Assembly (NCBI RefSeq): GCF_009834515.1
Contig: NZ_CP019426.1
Span: forward strand, 2,283,501-2,347,500
Length of the DNA stretch: 64,000 bases
Direction of reading: 5' to 3'
Origin: Pseudomonas sp. R84
GTDB lineage: Bacteria; Pseudomonadota; Gammaproteobacteria; Pseudomonadales; Pseudomonadaceae
A model generated the notes under the pieces. That model did no database searches. It was given only the letters and a program-made list of their open reading frames with translations, and had not been told where the DNA came from. The translations under genes and the position numbers were made by a program. This document shows positions 9,628 to 18,892 of this stretch, piece by piece; the first letter of the stretch is position 1, and each line of letters begins with the position of its first letter.

Positions 9628-11133
9628 ATGTGTGGCATCGTCGGTATCGTCGGTAAGTCGAACGTCAATCAGGCGCTGTATGACGCGCTAACCGTGCTCC
9701 AGCACCGCGGCCAGGACGCTGCCGGTATCGTGACCAGCCATGATGGCCGGTTGTTCCTGCGCAAGGACAATGGCCTGGTGCGTGACGTGTTTCAGCAGCG
9801 TCACATGCAGCGTCTGGTCGGCCACATGGGTATCGGCCACGTTCGTTACCCGACCGCGGGCAGCTCGACTTCGGCCGAAGCCCAACCGTTTTACGTCAAC
9901 TCGCCTTACGGCATTACGCTGGCGCACAACGGTAACCTGACCAACGTTGAACAGTTGGCCAAAGAGATCTACGAATCCGATCTGCGTCACGTCAACACCA
10001 GTTCCGACTCGGAAGTGCTGCTTAACGTGTTCGCTCACGAACTGGCCCAGCGCGGCAAGCTGCAACCGACTGAAGAAGACGTGTTTGCCGCCGTGACCGA
10101 CGTGCACAACCGTTGTGTTGGTGGTTACGCCGTTGTGGCGATGGTGACCGGTTACGGCATCGTCGGTTTCCGTGACCCGCACGGCATCCGCCCGATCGTG
10201 TTTGGCCAGCGTCATACCGACGAAGGCGTCGAGTACATGATCGCCTCGGAAAGCGTTTCGCTGGACGTGCTCGGTTTTACCCTGATTCGCGACCTGGCCC
10301 CGGGCGAAGCGGTCTATATCACTGAAGACGGCAAGCTGCACACCCGTCAGTGCGCGACCAACCCGTCCCTGACACCGTGCATCTTCGAGCACGTCTACCT
10401 GGCGCGTCCGGATTCGATCATCGACGGCGTGTCGGTCTATAAGGCCCGTCTGCGCATGGGCGAGAAGCTCGCCGAGAAGATCCTGCGCGAGCGTCCAGAG
10501 CACGACATCGACGTGGTTATCCCGATTCCGGACACCAGCCGCACTGCGGCACTGGAGCTGGCCAACCACTTGGGTGTGAAATTCCGCGAAGGTTTCGTCA
10601 AGAACCGTTACATCGGTCGCACCTTCATCATGCCGGGCCAAGCAGCTCGCAAGAAGTCGGTGCGCCAGAAACTCAACGCCATCGAGCTGGAATTCCGCGG
10701 CAAGAACGTGATGCTGGTCGATGACTCGATCGTGCGCGGCACCACCTGCAAGCAGATCATCCAGATGGCCCGCGAAGCCGGCGCGAAAAACGTCTACTTC
10801 TGCTCGGCAGCCCCAGCGGTACGCTTCCCGAACGTGTATGGCATCGACATGCCAAGCGCCCACGAACTGATCGCGCACAATCGTTCGACTCAGGACGTGG
10901 CGGATCTGATCGGCGCTGATTGGCTGATCTATCAGGACCTGCCTGACTTGATCGAGGCGGTCGGTGGCGGCAAGATCAAGATCGAGAACTTCGATTGCGC
11001 GGTGTTCGACGGCAAGTACGTCACCGGCGACGTCGACGAGGCGTACCTGAACAAGATCGAACAGGCGCGTAACGACTCCTCGAAGATCAAGACCCAAGCG
11101 GTCAGTGCGATCATCGATCTGTACAACAACTGA
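9628..11133 (+). CDS. purF: Amidophosphoribosyltransferase PurF
   Basis: 501 residues. First committed step of purine synthesis: PRPP plus glutamine to phosphoribosylamine. [11 protein letters not shown] puts the N-terminal nucleophile Cys at position 2, exposed after Met removal, which decides for ATG 9628 over the TTG at 9619. An Ntn-hydrolase glutaminase domain is followed by a PRTase domain with the PRPP loop [17 protein letters not shown]. The ribosome site AGGGG lies about 10 bases upstream. Confidence 0.97.
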   Translation: MCGIVGIVGKSNVNQALYDALTVLQHRGQDAAGIVTSHDGRLFLRKDNGLVRDVFQQRHMQRLVGHMGIGHVRYPTAGSSTSAEAQPFYVNSPYGITLAHNGNLTNVEQLAKEIYESDLRHVNTSSDSEVLLNVFAHELAQRGKLQPTEEDVFAAVTDVHNRCVGGYAVVAMVTGYGIVGFRDPHGIRPIVFGQRHTDEGVEYMIASESVSLDVLGFTLIRDLAPGEAVYITEDGKLHTRQCATNPSLTPCIFEHVYLARPDSIIDGVSVYKARLRMGEKLAEKILRERPEHDIDVVIPIPDTSRTAALELANHLGVKFREGFVKNRYIGRTFIMPGQAARKKSVRQKLNAIELEFRGKNVMLVDDSIVRGTTCKQIIQMAREAGAKNVYFCSAAPAVRFPNVYGIDMPSAHELIAHNRSTQDVADLIGADWLIYQDLPDLIEAVGGGKIKIENFDCAVFDGKYVTGDVDEAYLNKIEQARNDSSKIKTQAVSAIIDLYNN

Positions 11134-11140
11134 GTTATCA

Positions 11141-11164
11141 CCGGCCCTGAGGGGCCGGTTTTGT
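11141..11164 (+). terminator. Terminator after purF
   Basis: Stem CCGGCCC / GGGCCGG with loop TGAG, then TTTTG. It begins 8 bases after the purF stop. Confidence 0.75.
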
Positions 11165-11206
11165 ATCTGACTTTCAATTTTCGCGAACAGGGCAAGGAGT
11201 GACAGC

Positions 11207-12418
11207 ATGAGTCAGGAATGGGATGCCGGTCGGCTGGATAGCGACCTCGAAGGCGTAGCGTTCGACACCCTGGCCGTACGTGCCGGTCAGCACCGTACGC
11301 CGGAAGGCGAGCACGGTGATCCGATGTTCTTCACCTCCAGCTACGTGTTCCGCACCGCTGCCGACGCAGCCGCGCGGTTTGCCGGCGAAGTGCCGGGCAA
11401 CGTTTACTCGCGTTACACCAACCCGACCGTGCGCGCGTTCGAAGAGCGCATTGCCGCGCTGGAAAGCGCCGAGCAGGCCGTTGCCACCGCAACCGGCATG
11501 GCCGCGATCATGGCAGTGGTGATGAGCCTGTGCAGTGCCGGTGATCACGTACTGGTTTCGCGCAGCGTATTCGGTTCGACCATCAGCCTGTTCGAGAAGT
11601 ACTTCAAGCGTTTTGGCGTTGAAGTCGATTACGTCCCGTTGGCTGATCTGTCGGCCTGGGATGCAGCGATCAAGTCGAACACCAAGCTGCTTTTCGTCGA
11701 ATCGCCATCCAACCCTCTGGCTGAACTGGTCGACATTGCCGCACTGGCGGAAATCGCTCACGCCAAAGGCGCGATGCTGGTGGTCGATAACTGCTTCTGC
11801 ACGCCAGCGTTGCAGCAGCCGCTGAAAATGGGCGCAGATATCGTTGTGCACTCGGCGACCAAGTTTATCGACGGTCAGGGCCGTTGCATGGGCGGCGTGG
11901 TTGCCGGTCGCAGTGAGCAGATGAAAGAGATCGTCGGCTTCCTGCGCACCGCCGGGCCGACCTTGAGCCCGTTCAATGCGTGGATCTTCCTCAAAGGTCT
12001 GGAAACCCTGAACCTGCGGATGAAGGCGCACTGCGCCAACGCGCAGGAGCTGGCCGAATGGCTGGAGCAGCAGGACGGCATCGAGAAGGTGCATTACGCC
12101 GGTCTCAAGAGCCATCCGCAGCACGAACTGGCCCAGCGTCAGCAGAAGGGCTTCGGTGCGGTAGTGAGTTTCGAGGTCAAGGGCGGCAAAGAGGGCGCGT
12201 GGCGCTTTATCGATGCCACCCGGTTGATTTCGATCACTGCCAACCTCGGTGACAGCAAAACCACCATCACGCACCCGAGCACCACCTCCCACGGCCGTCT
12301 GGCGCCGCAGGAGCGTGAAGCGGCAGGCATCCGTGACAGCCTGATCCGCATTGCGGTCGGTCTGGAAGATGTGGCGGACCTGCAGGCCGATCTGGCGCGC
12401 GGTCTGGCAGCGTTGTGA
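11207..12418 (+). CDS. metZ: O-succinylhomoserine sulfhydrylase MetZ
   Basis: 403 residues of the Cys/Met metabolism PLP family. It makes homocysteine from O-succinylhomoserine and sulfide, the direct sulfhydrylation route used by Pseudomonas. The PLP lysine is Lys219 in [14 protein letters not shown]; the family stretch [20 protein letters not shown] is at about 68-87. The ribosome site AAGGAG lies 9-10 bases before the ATG. It overlaps the next gene by 4 bases. Confidence 0.95.
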   Translation: MSQEWDAGRLDSDLEGVAFDTLAVRAGQHRTPEGEHGDPMFFTSSYVFRTAADAAARFAGEVPGNVYSRYTNPTVRAFEERIAALESAEQAVATATGMAAIMAVVMSLCSAGDHVLVSRSVFGSTISLFEKYFKRFGVEVDYVPLADLSAWDAAIKSNTKLLFVESPSNPLAELVDIAALAEIAHAKGAMLVVDNCFCTPALQQPLKMGADIVVHSATKFIDGQGRCMGGVVAGRSEQMKEIVGFLRTAGPTLSPFNAWIFLKGLETLNLRMKAHCANAQELAEWLEQQDGIEKVHYAGLKSHPQHELAQRQQKGFGAVVSFEVKGGKEGAWRFIDATRLISITANLGDSKTTITHPSTTSHGRLAPQEREAAGIRDSLIRIAVGLEDVADLQADLARGLAAL

Positions 12419-13191
12419 TCGAGTTGTCTACGCCGACAGCGGGTACCCATGGCCGCGTTGCGCTGGTCACGGGAGCCGCGCGCGGTATCGGTCTGGGGAT
12501 CGCGGCATGGCTGATCAGCGAAGGCTGGCAAGTGGTGCTGACTGATCTGGATCGTGCGCGCGGTTCGAAAGTGGCGAAGGTGCTGGGCGAAAACGCCTGG
12601 TTCATCGCCATGGACGTCGCCGATGAGGGCCAGGTCGCGCTCGGCGTTGCCGAAGTGCTGGGGCAGTTTGGTCGCCTCGATGCGCTGGTGTGCAACGCGG
12701 CGGTCGCCGATCCGCACAACATCACCCTGGAAAGCCTCGATCTGGCGTACTGGAATCGTGTGTTGGCGGTGAATCTCAGCGGGCCGATGTTACTGGCTAA
12801 GCACTGTGCGCCGTATCTGCGCGCGCACAACGGTTCGATCGTCAACCTGGCCTCGACCCGTGCGCGGCAGTCGGAGGCGGACTCCGAGGCGTATGCGGCG
12901 AGTAAGGGCGGCTTGTTGGCGCTGACGCATGCGCTGGCCATCAGCCTCGGGCCGGAGATTCGCGTCAACGCAGTCAGCCCGGGCTGGATCGATGCGCGGG
13001 ATCCCTCTGCGCGTCGGGCCGAGCCTTTGGCCGATGCCGATCATGCTCAGCATCCGGCGGGCAGGGTAGGGACGGTTGAAGATGTGGCGGCCATGGTCGC
13101 CTGGTTGCTGTCGAGGAATGCCGGGTTTGTCACTGGGCAGGAATTCGTCGTCGATGGCGGTATGACGAAAAAGATGATCTATAGCGAGTAG
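12415..13191 (+). CDS. SDR family oxidoreductase
   Basis: 258 residues, classical short-chain dehydrogenase/reductase. Cofactor motif [12 protein letters not shown] lies near residue 20, then [10 protein letters not shown] (the NAG-type motif), a catalytic Ser in [11 protein letters not shown] and the YAASKGG Tyr-Lys pair. The C-terminal stretch [16 protein letters not shown] is typical of the family. The GTG start overlaps the metZ stop, so it is translationally coupled to metZ. The substrate cannot be told from sequence. Confidence 0.88.
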   Translation: MIELSTPTAGTHGRVALVTGAARGIGLGIAAWLISEGWQVVLTDLDRARGSKVAKVLGENAWFIAMDVADEGQVALGVAEVLGQFGRLDALVCNAAVADPHNITLESLDLAYWNRVLAVNLSGPMLLAKHCAPYLRAHNGSIVNLASTRARQSEADSEAYAASKGGLLALTHALAISLGPEIRVNAVSPGWIDARDPSARRAEPLADADHAQHPAGRVGTVEDVAAMVAWLLSRNAGFVTGQEFVVDGGMTKKMIYSE

Positions 13192-13230
13192 ATCGCCTTT
13201 TTCTCTGAATTTGCGTTGGATGAACTGACG

Positions 13231-13300
13231 CCTTCGCGAGCAGGCTCGCTCCCACATTTGGAATGCATACCCCCTGTGGGAGCGAGCTTGCTCGCGAAGG
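13231..13300. repeat. REP doublet (REPIN-like), copy 3
   Basis: Inverted REP units at 13231-13255 and about 13276-13300 with a spacer GGAATGCATACCCC. One arm carries the variant GAGCTTGCTCG. It lies between the SDR gene and the tRNA cluster. Confidence 0.85.
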
Positions 13301-13356
13301 CGGTCTTGCAGGATGGAAACAATTTCGTCTTTTTAAGAAAAACTTCAATCCTGCTA

Positions 13357-13385
13357 TTGACTTAGGTTCGCTACCTGCGTAAATT
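13357..13385 (+). promoter_or_regulatory. tRNA-Val/Asp promoter
   Basis: TTGACT (13357-13362), a 17-base spacer, and TAAATT (13380-13385), with the predicted start about 15 bases before the mature tRNA-Val. The GC-rich GCGGCC just after the -10 may act as a stringent-type discriminator. Confidence 0.75.
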
Positions 13386-13407
13386 TCGCGGCCTCGGAGA
13401 TGCAAAC

Positions 13408-13483
13408 GGGTGATTAGCTCAGCTGGGAGAGCGTCTGCCTTACAAGCAGAATGTCGGCGGTTCGATCCCGTCATCACCCACCA
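13408..13483 (+). tRNA. tRNA-Val (anticodon TAC)
   Basis: 76 bases with encoded CCA. The acceptor stem GGGTGAT/ATCACCC pairs fully. The anticodon loop in CTGCCTTACAAGCAG gives TAC, and the T-loop is GGTTCGATCCC. First gene of a three-tRNA cluster. Confidence 0.96.
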
Positions 13484-13539
13484 CTCCCCGAGAAACTTGC
13501 GTAAGCAAGAGCGTAGGCTGAAAGTGCCTGCACCGACGC

Positions 13540-13616
13540 GCAGCGGTAGTTCAGTCGGTTAGAATACCGGCCTGTCACGCCGGGGGTCGCGGGTTCGAGT
13601 CCCGTCCGCTGCGCCA
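13540..13616 (+). tRNA. tRNA-Asp (anticodon GTC), copy 1
   Basis: 77 bases with encoded CCA. The acceptor stem GCAGCGG pairs with CCGCTGC, and the anticodon loop in GGCCTGTCACGCC gives GTC. It looks identical to the copy at 13710. Confidence 0.96.
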
Positions 13617-13709
13617 TATTTTACGAATCAGGCTTGTCTGGTTCGCGATTGCAAAGCACCGAAGCTTGCAGTCAAAACGAGTTACTTGAGCGCAAGCTCA
13701 AAGCGATAC

Positions 13710-13786
13710 GCAGCGGTAGTTCAGTCGGTTAGAATACCGGCCTGTCACGCCGGGGGTCGCGGGTTCGAGTCCCGTCCGCTGCGCCA
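13710..13786 (+). tRNA. tRNA-Asp (anticodon GTC), copy 2
   Basis: An apparently exact 77-base duplicate of the upstream tRNA-Asp, 93 bases downstream of it. The flanks also share a CGCAGCGG start, but the spacers otherwise differ. Confidence 0.96.
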
Positions 13787-13861
13787 TATCTGCTTCAAGG
13801 ACCACTGAACGCCTTGAAGCACCGAAAGCAACCCTTGGTTGATTCGGAATCGATAGCAAAG

Positions 13862-13888
13862 ACCCTGGTCGAAAGACCGGGGTTTTTT
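13862..13888 (+). terminator. Terminator of the tRNA cluster
   Basis: Nine-pair stem ACCCTGGTC / GACCGGGGT with a GAAA tetraloop and six T's. It ends the Val-Asp-Asp transcript. Confidence 0.85.
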
Positions 13889-13956
13889 GTGTCTGAAATT
13901 TGGCTTTTCCTCTTTTTCCTTCTATCCCCTCCATCCTGTGCCCTACACAAATCCCT

Positions 13957-14044
13957 GTGGGAGCGAGCTTGCTCGCGAAGGCTTCGGCATATTCAAAATT
14001 TGCATCGGCTGGCACAACGCTTTCGCGAGCAAGCTCGCTCCCAC
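13957..14044. repeat. REP pair, copy 4 (divergent spacer)
   Basis: Inverted REP units at 13957-13980 and 14021-14044. Here the spacer is about 40 bases and lacks the GAATGCAT motif of the other four doublets, and both arms use GAGCTTGCTCG. The rest of 13889-14289 holds no recognised gene; the ribosome site AGAGGATGATCC precedes the next ATG. Confidence 0.8.
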
Positions 14045-14289
14045 ATGGGCATGCCCAGTTATCTCTGCGGTCTAGATGCGGTGCCACGTCGCATTGATTT
14101 TTTGATTCTTTAGTCAAATTTTTGTAACTGGTTGTTTGCTGCGAGCGCAGAAACCTTTAAAGTTAACCTTTCGGTCAGCTTTGCACTGTCAACACGCCCT
14201 TTGTTTCGCCAGAAAGGGCTTCTGCAAGACTCGAGATTCCCCAGTAGATAACCAGAAGGGCGGACACATAACCGCCCAGAGGATGATCC

Positions 14290-17121
14290 ATGTCCAACCG
14301 TGATATATCCCGGCGCTCGTTCCTCCAGGGCGGGCTGGTGGCGGGTGTGAGCGTCACGCTCACGCCGCTCAGCACCCAGGCGCTGGCTGCCTTGATGGAA
14401 AACACTGTCACCGTGCCGTCCGAAAAATGGCTCGGCAATAACGGCAAGGCGCGTCAGCGTAACGATGCACTGTCCAAAGTCTGCGGCAGCAAGGTCTTCG
14501 CCCGCGACATCCGCTCCAAGGACATGCCGGGCTGGCCTGAACAGCAAGGCCACGCCATGCTGCTGAAAACCATCAAGGCTGACCGCATCTACGCCGGTTA
14601 CGACCTGTCGTGGCTCGGCGCCGATTTGCAGCCGGACCGCATCGTCACCGCGGCTGACCTGGACAAGGACGGCATCGTCTTCCCGGAGGAGCACGCCCCG
14701 GATCCGTTGCTGCCGGAAGGCAAGGTGCCGATGTTCATCGGTCACCCGGTAGCGATCCTGATCTGGAACGATTTCGAGCGTTTCCGTCAGGCCAAGAACA
14801 AACTCAAATTCAATGACAAAGCGATTCGTTACGGTGCGAAAGTGCCGTTCTACGAAGGCGACCCTTATGGCAGCTTCCGCTACGTACGTGTGGGCGGCGC
14901 GACCTCGGCCGACGAAGATGAATTCGCCAGCCTCAAGGACTCGATCCTCTTTCCGATGCTGAAAAACCGTCGTCCAGTGTGGAATTCTCAGCCCAATCTG
15001 CATGGCAACCTGACCGAGCGCGGCCTGTTCTACGCCGACCGCATGAAGAAAGAGATCGACACCCCGCCGGACAACTGGCTGGTGTTCGACGAGCGCTACA
15101 AAACCCCGTCGATCGAACCGGCCGCGATGGAGCCGGACAACGGCAATGGCTGGTACGACCCGAAAACCAAAACCCTGCACTTCGTCGTGGCCACCCAGTG
15201 CCCATTGGAAGCTGCGACCGAGACCGCGAAAATGATCGCGCCGTCGCGCTTCGGCCTCGACAACCTGAACATGCACCCGGGTTACACCGTGGGTTACGGT
15301 TCCAAAGACCACAACATCTTCGTTTACTACGCAGCCCTCGCCGCGTTGTACGGCACCGGTGTGCCTGTGCGCTTGGCTAACGACCGCTATGAGCAGTTCC
15401 AGAGCGGCATCAAGCGTCACCCGTTCGACATCCGCTACCAATTGGCCGTGGACAAGAACGACTACAGCTTCAAGATTTTCCGCGCTGACATGAGCGTCGA
15501 CGGTGGCGGCCGGGTCAACTACAGCCCATCGGTAGCGGCGGTTGGTGCCACGGCGGCGCAGTCGATCTACTACATGCCGCAGAATGACCTGCAGGTCACC
15601 GCCTACCACTCGCGTGGTGTCGAGGCCGGTTCGATGCGTGGTTACGGCACCCTGCAGAGCATGGCGGCGACCGAAATGATGGTCGACGAAATCGCCAATC
15701 GCCTCGGTGTCGATGCCATCGACCTGCGTCGCAAGAACGCCCTGCGTTCGGGCATGAAAAACACCCAGGGCGCGATCCCCGCCGGTGCTTTGCGCCTGCA
15801 TGAAATTCTCGACAAGGCCTCGGTGCACGAGGTCTGGAAAAACCGCGACGCGATCAAGAAACAGCGCGAAGCTGCCGACCCGGACAACTGGTACGGCGTT
15901 GGTTTTGCCATTTGCCAGAAAGACTTCGGCACCGGTTCCGAAGCGCCGATGGCCAGCATCGAATTCACCGCTGACGGTCGCATTACTCTGCGCCATATCG
16001 GCATTGAGATCGGCACCGGCATGTCCACCTCGCAAGCCTTGGTCGTGGCCGACTTCCTCGGCAGCCCGGCGCACGAAGTGAAAACCGGCGAAACCGAGTG
16101 GAAGGAAATGCAGCTGATCACCAGCGGCAATCCTTACATCATGAGTCAGGCCGAGCAGGACAACCTGCTGCGCAACCCGCGTTGGGTCGGCAAACTGGCT
16201 TCGGCCTCGTCGGCGACCAACTCGGCTTACTACTTCAGTCACGCTACCCGTGAAGCAGCGCGCGTGCTGTTCAACAACGGTTTGTGGCCGGCGGCAATGG
16301 AGATCTGGCGTCAGGGTCCTTACGGCGGTCAAGCCAACCCCTACGTCGTGCGTCGCGAAGATGCGCATTGGGTCAACGGCAAACTCACGGCCAACGGCAT
16401 GCAGCCGTTGACCTTCGAAGAGCTGGCCAAACACGCTCACGAGCGTGGTCTGGTGACCGGCGCCACCGTTCACGCATTCAACCGCTGGAGCTGGGCAGAA
16501 GCTGAATACAGCATCGACGGCGTGCGCGAGCGTCTGCCGCTGGATGGTCTGGCAGTGAAGTATGGCGATGGTGCGCCGAAGGCGAAGAAAGCGTTGATGA
16601 CCACGTCTGGTTTCCATCTGTTGGACCGCCAGAACATCAATTATCCGGTTGTTCAGCTGAACAACGCTGCCGTGACTTACTACAGCCCGGTCGCCACGCT
16701 GGTCGAGCTGAAGGTCAACAAGGGTTCTGCTGAAGTCGAAGTGCTCAACCACCATTCGTGGGTCGAGTGCGGTCGTGTGTTGGTGGAAGAATTGGTCAAG
16801 GGCCAGCTCGAAGGCGGTATTGCCATGGGCATCGGCCACGCTTTGATGGAAGAGATGCCGCTGTATGAAGGCGGGCCGGGGGAGGGTGACTGGAACTTCA
16901 ACCGTTACCGTCTGCCGATGGCACGTCACGTTGCCGTGTGGAAACAGACGTCGGAGATTCTGCCGGCGCTGTCGCCAAGTGATCCGTCCAAAGGCATCGC
17001 CGAAGTGGTGATGATCCCGATTGTCGGTGCCATCGGTAACGCCGTGGCCCACGCCATCGGTAAACGTGTTCGCGATCTGCCAATCACTGCTGCGCGCATC
17101 AAGGAGGCCCTCAATGGCTAA
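14290..17121 (+). CDS. Tat-exported molybdopterin-binding subunit of a xanthine-dehydrogenase-family hydroxylase
   Basis: 943 residues. The twin-arginine signal is ISRRSFLQGGLVAGVSVTLT (about residues 5-24), so the enzyme is probably periplasmic. The large-subunit regions of the aldehyde oxidase/IorB group follow, e.g. GSMRGYGTLQSMAATEMMVDE and EIGTGMSTSQALVVADFLG. The family's catalytic Glu (GxGE near the C terminus) is probably Glu905 in KGIAEVVMIP. It oxidises an aldehyde or N-heterocycle using water and passes electrons through the 2Fe-2S partner to the cytochrome. It heads an operon with both partners and XdhC. The substrate is not evident; isoquinoline- or nicotinate-type oxidoreductases are the nearest named relatives. 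Confidence 0.85.
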   Translation: MSNRDISRRSFLQGGLVAGVSVTLTPLSTQALAALMENTVTVPSEKWLGNNGKARQRNDALSKVCGSKVFARDIRSKDMPGWPEQQGHAMLLKTIKADRIYAGYDLSWLGADLQPDRIVTAADLDKDGIVFPEEHAPDPLLPEGKVPMFIGHPVAILIWNDFERFRQAKNKLKFNDKAIRYGAKVPFYEGDPYGSFRYVRVGGATSADEDEFASLKDSILFPMLKNRRPVWNSQPNLHGNLTERGLFYADRMKKEIDTPPDNWLVFDERYKTPSIEPAAMEPDNGNGWYDPKTKTLHFVVATQCPLEAATETAKMIAPSRFGLDNLNMHPGYTVGYGSKDHNIFVYYAALAALYGTGVPVRLANDRYEQFQSGIKRHPFDIRYQLAVDKNDYSFKIFRADMSVDGGGRVNYSPSVAAVGATAAQSIYYMPQNDLQVTAYHSRGVEAGSMRGYGTLQSMAATEMMVDEIANRLGVDAIDLRRKNALRSGMKNTQGAIPAGALRLHEILDKASVHEVWKNRDAIKKQREAADPDNWYGVGFAICQKDFGTGSEAPMASIEFTADGRITLRHIGIEIGTGMSTSQALVVADFLGSPAHEVKTGETEWKEMQLITSGNPYIMSQAEQDNLLRNPRWVGKLASASSATNSAYYFSHATREAARVLFNNGLWPAAMEIWRQGPYGGQANPYVVRREDAHWVNGKLTANGMQPLTFEELAKHAHERGLVTGATVHAFNRWSWAEAEYSIDGVRERLPLDGLAVKYGDGAPKAKKALMTTSGFHLLDRQNINYPVVQLNNAAVTYYSPVATLVELKVNKGSAEVEVLNHHSWVECGRVLVEELVKGQLEGGIAMGIGHALMEEMPLYEGGPGEGDWNFNRYRLPMARHVAVWKQTSEILPALSPSDPSKGIAEVVMIPIVGAIGNAVAHAIGKRVRDLPITAARIKEALNG

Positions 17122-17653
17122 CCGTCCGCTTCAACTGACCCTCAATGGTCAATCCGTCGGCCCGGTGGACATCCCTGATGACCTGCCGATGATCGACTAC
17201 CTGCACGAATACAAAAACCTCACCGGCTCGCGTCTGGGCTGCGGCCAGGGCATCTGCCACGCCTGTGTGGTGATCGTCGACAACCCGGACGGCACCAGCG
17301 AAGAAGTGCGCACCTGCATCACCGGCGCGCATTACTTCGAAGGCAAGAAAGTCCGCACCATCGAAGCTCACGCCAAGCGTGATGAGGCGGGCCAGGTCAC
17401 CGAACTGAACCCGATCCAGCAGCGCTTCGTTGATGAGTTCGCCTTCCAGTGCAGTTACTGCGCGCCGGGCTTCGTCAACGCTGCGACCGTGCTGGTTGAA
17501 AAGCTGCAGCGTCAGCCGACCGTGCAAAGCAAGCTCGAACAAGTCATCGAGGACAGCCTCGGGCATCACGTCTGCCGTTGCACCGGGTACGTGCGTTATT
17601 ACAACGCGACCCGCAACGTGCTGACCGATCTCGGCCTGGTCAAGGAGGGTTAA
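17114..17653 (+). CDS. 2Fe-2S subunit of the molybdenum hydroxylase
   Basis: 179 residues. An N-terminal plant-ferredoxin-type cluster site has Cys43, Cys48, Cys51 and Cys68 (LGCGQGICHAC ... RTC). The second, helical cluster domain shows FQCSYCAPGFV and HHVCRCTGYVRYY. No signal peptide is visible, so it must ride on the Tat-targeted large subunit. ATG 17114 overlaps the previous stop by 8 bases and follows AAGGAGGCCCTCA. Confidence 0.93.
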   Translation: MANRPLQLTLNGQSVGPVDIPDDLPMIDYLHEYKNLTGSRLGCGQGICHACVVIVDNPDGTSEEVRTCITGAHYFEGKKVRTIEAHAKRDEAGQVTELNPIQQRFVDEFAFQCSYCAPGFVNAATVLVEKLQRQPTVQSKLEQVIEDSLGHHVCRCTGYVRYYNATRNVLTDLGLVKEG

Positions 17654-17655
17654 GC

Positions 17656-18891
17656 ATGAAGCTTTTTCTGACCCGCCTGACCCTGGCGGTCGGCCTCGCC
17701 GCGCCGGTGTTGTTTGCCCACGCCGATGATCAGGTCAAACGCGGCGAATACCTCGCTCGCGCCGCTGACTGCATGGCTTGCCACACCGCAGCGGGTGGCG
17801 CGCCGTTTGCCGGCGGCCTGCCGATCGTCTCGCCATTCGGAACGATCTATGGCACCAACATCACCCCGAGCAAGGAGCACGGCATCGGTCTGTACAACGA
17901 TGACGAGTTCTTCGCTGCGCTGACCGAAGGCAAACGCCGCGATGGCGCGAACCTGTATCCGGCGATGCCGTACACCTCGTATCACTTGATGCCGCGTGCA
18001 GATTCGGATGCGATTCATGCGTACCTGAAAACCATCGAGCCAATCGAGCGCGCAGCGCCGGTTACCAGCCTGAGCTTTCCGTTCAACGTGCGTCTGGGCC
18101 TGATGGGCTGGAACATGATGTACGGCAAAGCCCTGAAACTGGAGCCAGCCGAAGGTAAAAGTGAGGCCTGGACGCGCGGCCAGTACATGGTCGAGGTGCT
18201 CGGCCACTGCGGCGAATGCCACACGCCACGCGGCCTGCCGGGCGCGATGCAGTTGGATAAACGCCTGACCGGCGGCATCCTCAATGGTTATCTGGCGCCG
18301 AGTCTGCTGGCCACTGATCTGGCTGCGCGCGGCTGGAATGAGCAGGATCTGAGCACGTTCCTCAAGCACGGCATGAGTGCGCAGGGGACGATGTTCAATG
18401 AGATGTTCCCGGTGTTCCACAACAGCACCCAGGGCCTGAGCGATGCGGATCTGGCAGCGATGGCGACGTTCCTGCTCGGCGACCAACCTCCTGCAGCCAA
18501 AACGCTGGTTGAAGTGCCAGTCGAGAAGCTCAGCGCCAGTGCCCAGCGCGGTCGTCAGGAATACCTCAACGTTTGCGCCGGTTGCCATGCGGTTGGTGGC
18601 GAAGGCAAGCCGCACATCGCGGTGGCCATGCGCGGCAACACTACGCTGCGCCTGGAAGACCCACGTAACCTGTTGCGGGTGATCGAAGATGGTATTGGCG
18701 AACAGAAGTTCTCCGGCTTCGAGCATATGCAACCGATGCCGGGTTTCGCCGACAAGCTCAGTCCTGAACAGCTGACGGATCTGCTCAACTATCTGCGTCA
18801 AGGTTGGGGTGGTCAGTCCGCTGAGTTGGCGGTGAGTGAGGTGCAGAAGCTGCAAGCCGACGCACCGTCCATCGAGCACAAGGCGCACTGA
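17656..18891 (+). CDS. Triheme cytochrome c subunit
   Basis: 411 residues with a Sec signal peptide (MKLFLTRLTLAVGLAAPVLF ... AHA). There are three CxxCH heme sites, CMACH, CGECH and CAGCH, in three class I cytochrome domains. This matches the cytochrome subunit of membrane-associated alcohol/aldehyde dehydrogenases. It probably takes electrons from the 2Fe-2S subunit to the respiratory chain. ATG 17656 follows AAGGAGGGTTAAGC, a near-perfect ribosome site, 2 bases after the previous stop. Confidence 0.92.
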   Translation: MKLFLTRLTLAVGLAAPVLFAHADDQVKRGEYLARAADCMACHTAAGGAPFAGGLPIVSPFGTIYGTNITPSKEHGIGLYNDDEFFAALTEGKRRDGANLYPAMPYTSYHLMPRADSDAIHAYLKTIEPIERAAPVTSLSFPFNVRLGLMGWNMMYGKALKLEPAEGKSEAWTRGQYMVEVLGHCGECHTPRGLPGAMQLDKRLTGGILNGYLAPSLLATDLAARGWNEQDLSTFLKHGMSAQGTMFNEMFPVFHNSTQGLSDADLAAMATFLLGDQPPAAKTLVEVPVEKLSASAQRGRQEYLNVCAGCHAVGGEGKPHIAVAMRGNTTLRLEDPRNLLRVIEDGIGEQKFSGFEHMQPMPGFADKLSPEQLTDLLNYLRQGWGGQSAELAVSEVQKLQADAPSIEHKAH

Positions 18892-18892
18892 C

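Noticed and set aside
13540..13786. Duplicate tRNA-Asp genes as a possible recombination or att site
   Set aside because: Whole-gene tandem duplication with a promoter, terminator and ordinary spacer; no partial tRNA end or foreign DNA between them.
14110..17052. 980-residue minus-strand open frame
   Set aside because: Mirror frame of the molybdopterin subunit gene caused by high GC; His/Arg/Val-rich, no family pattern, and the plus strand carries clear motifs.
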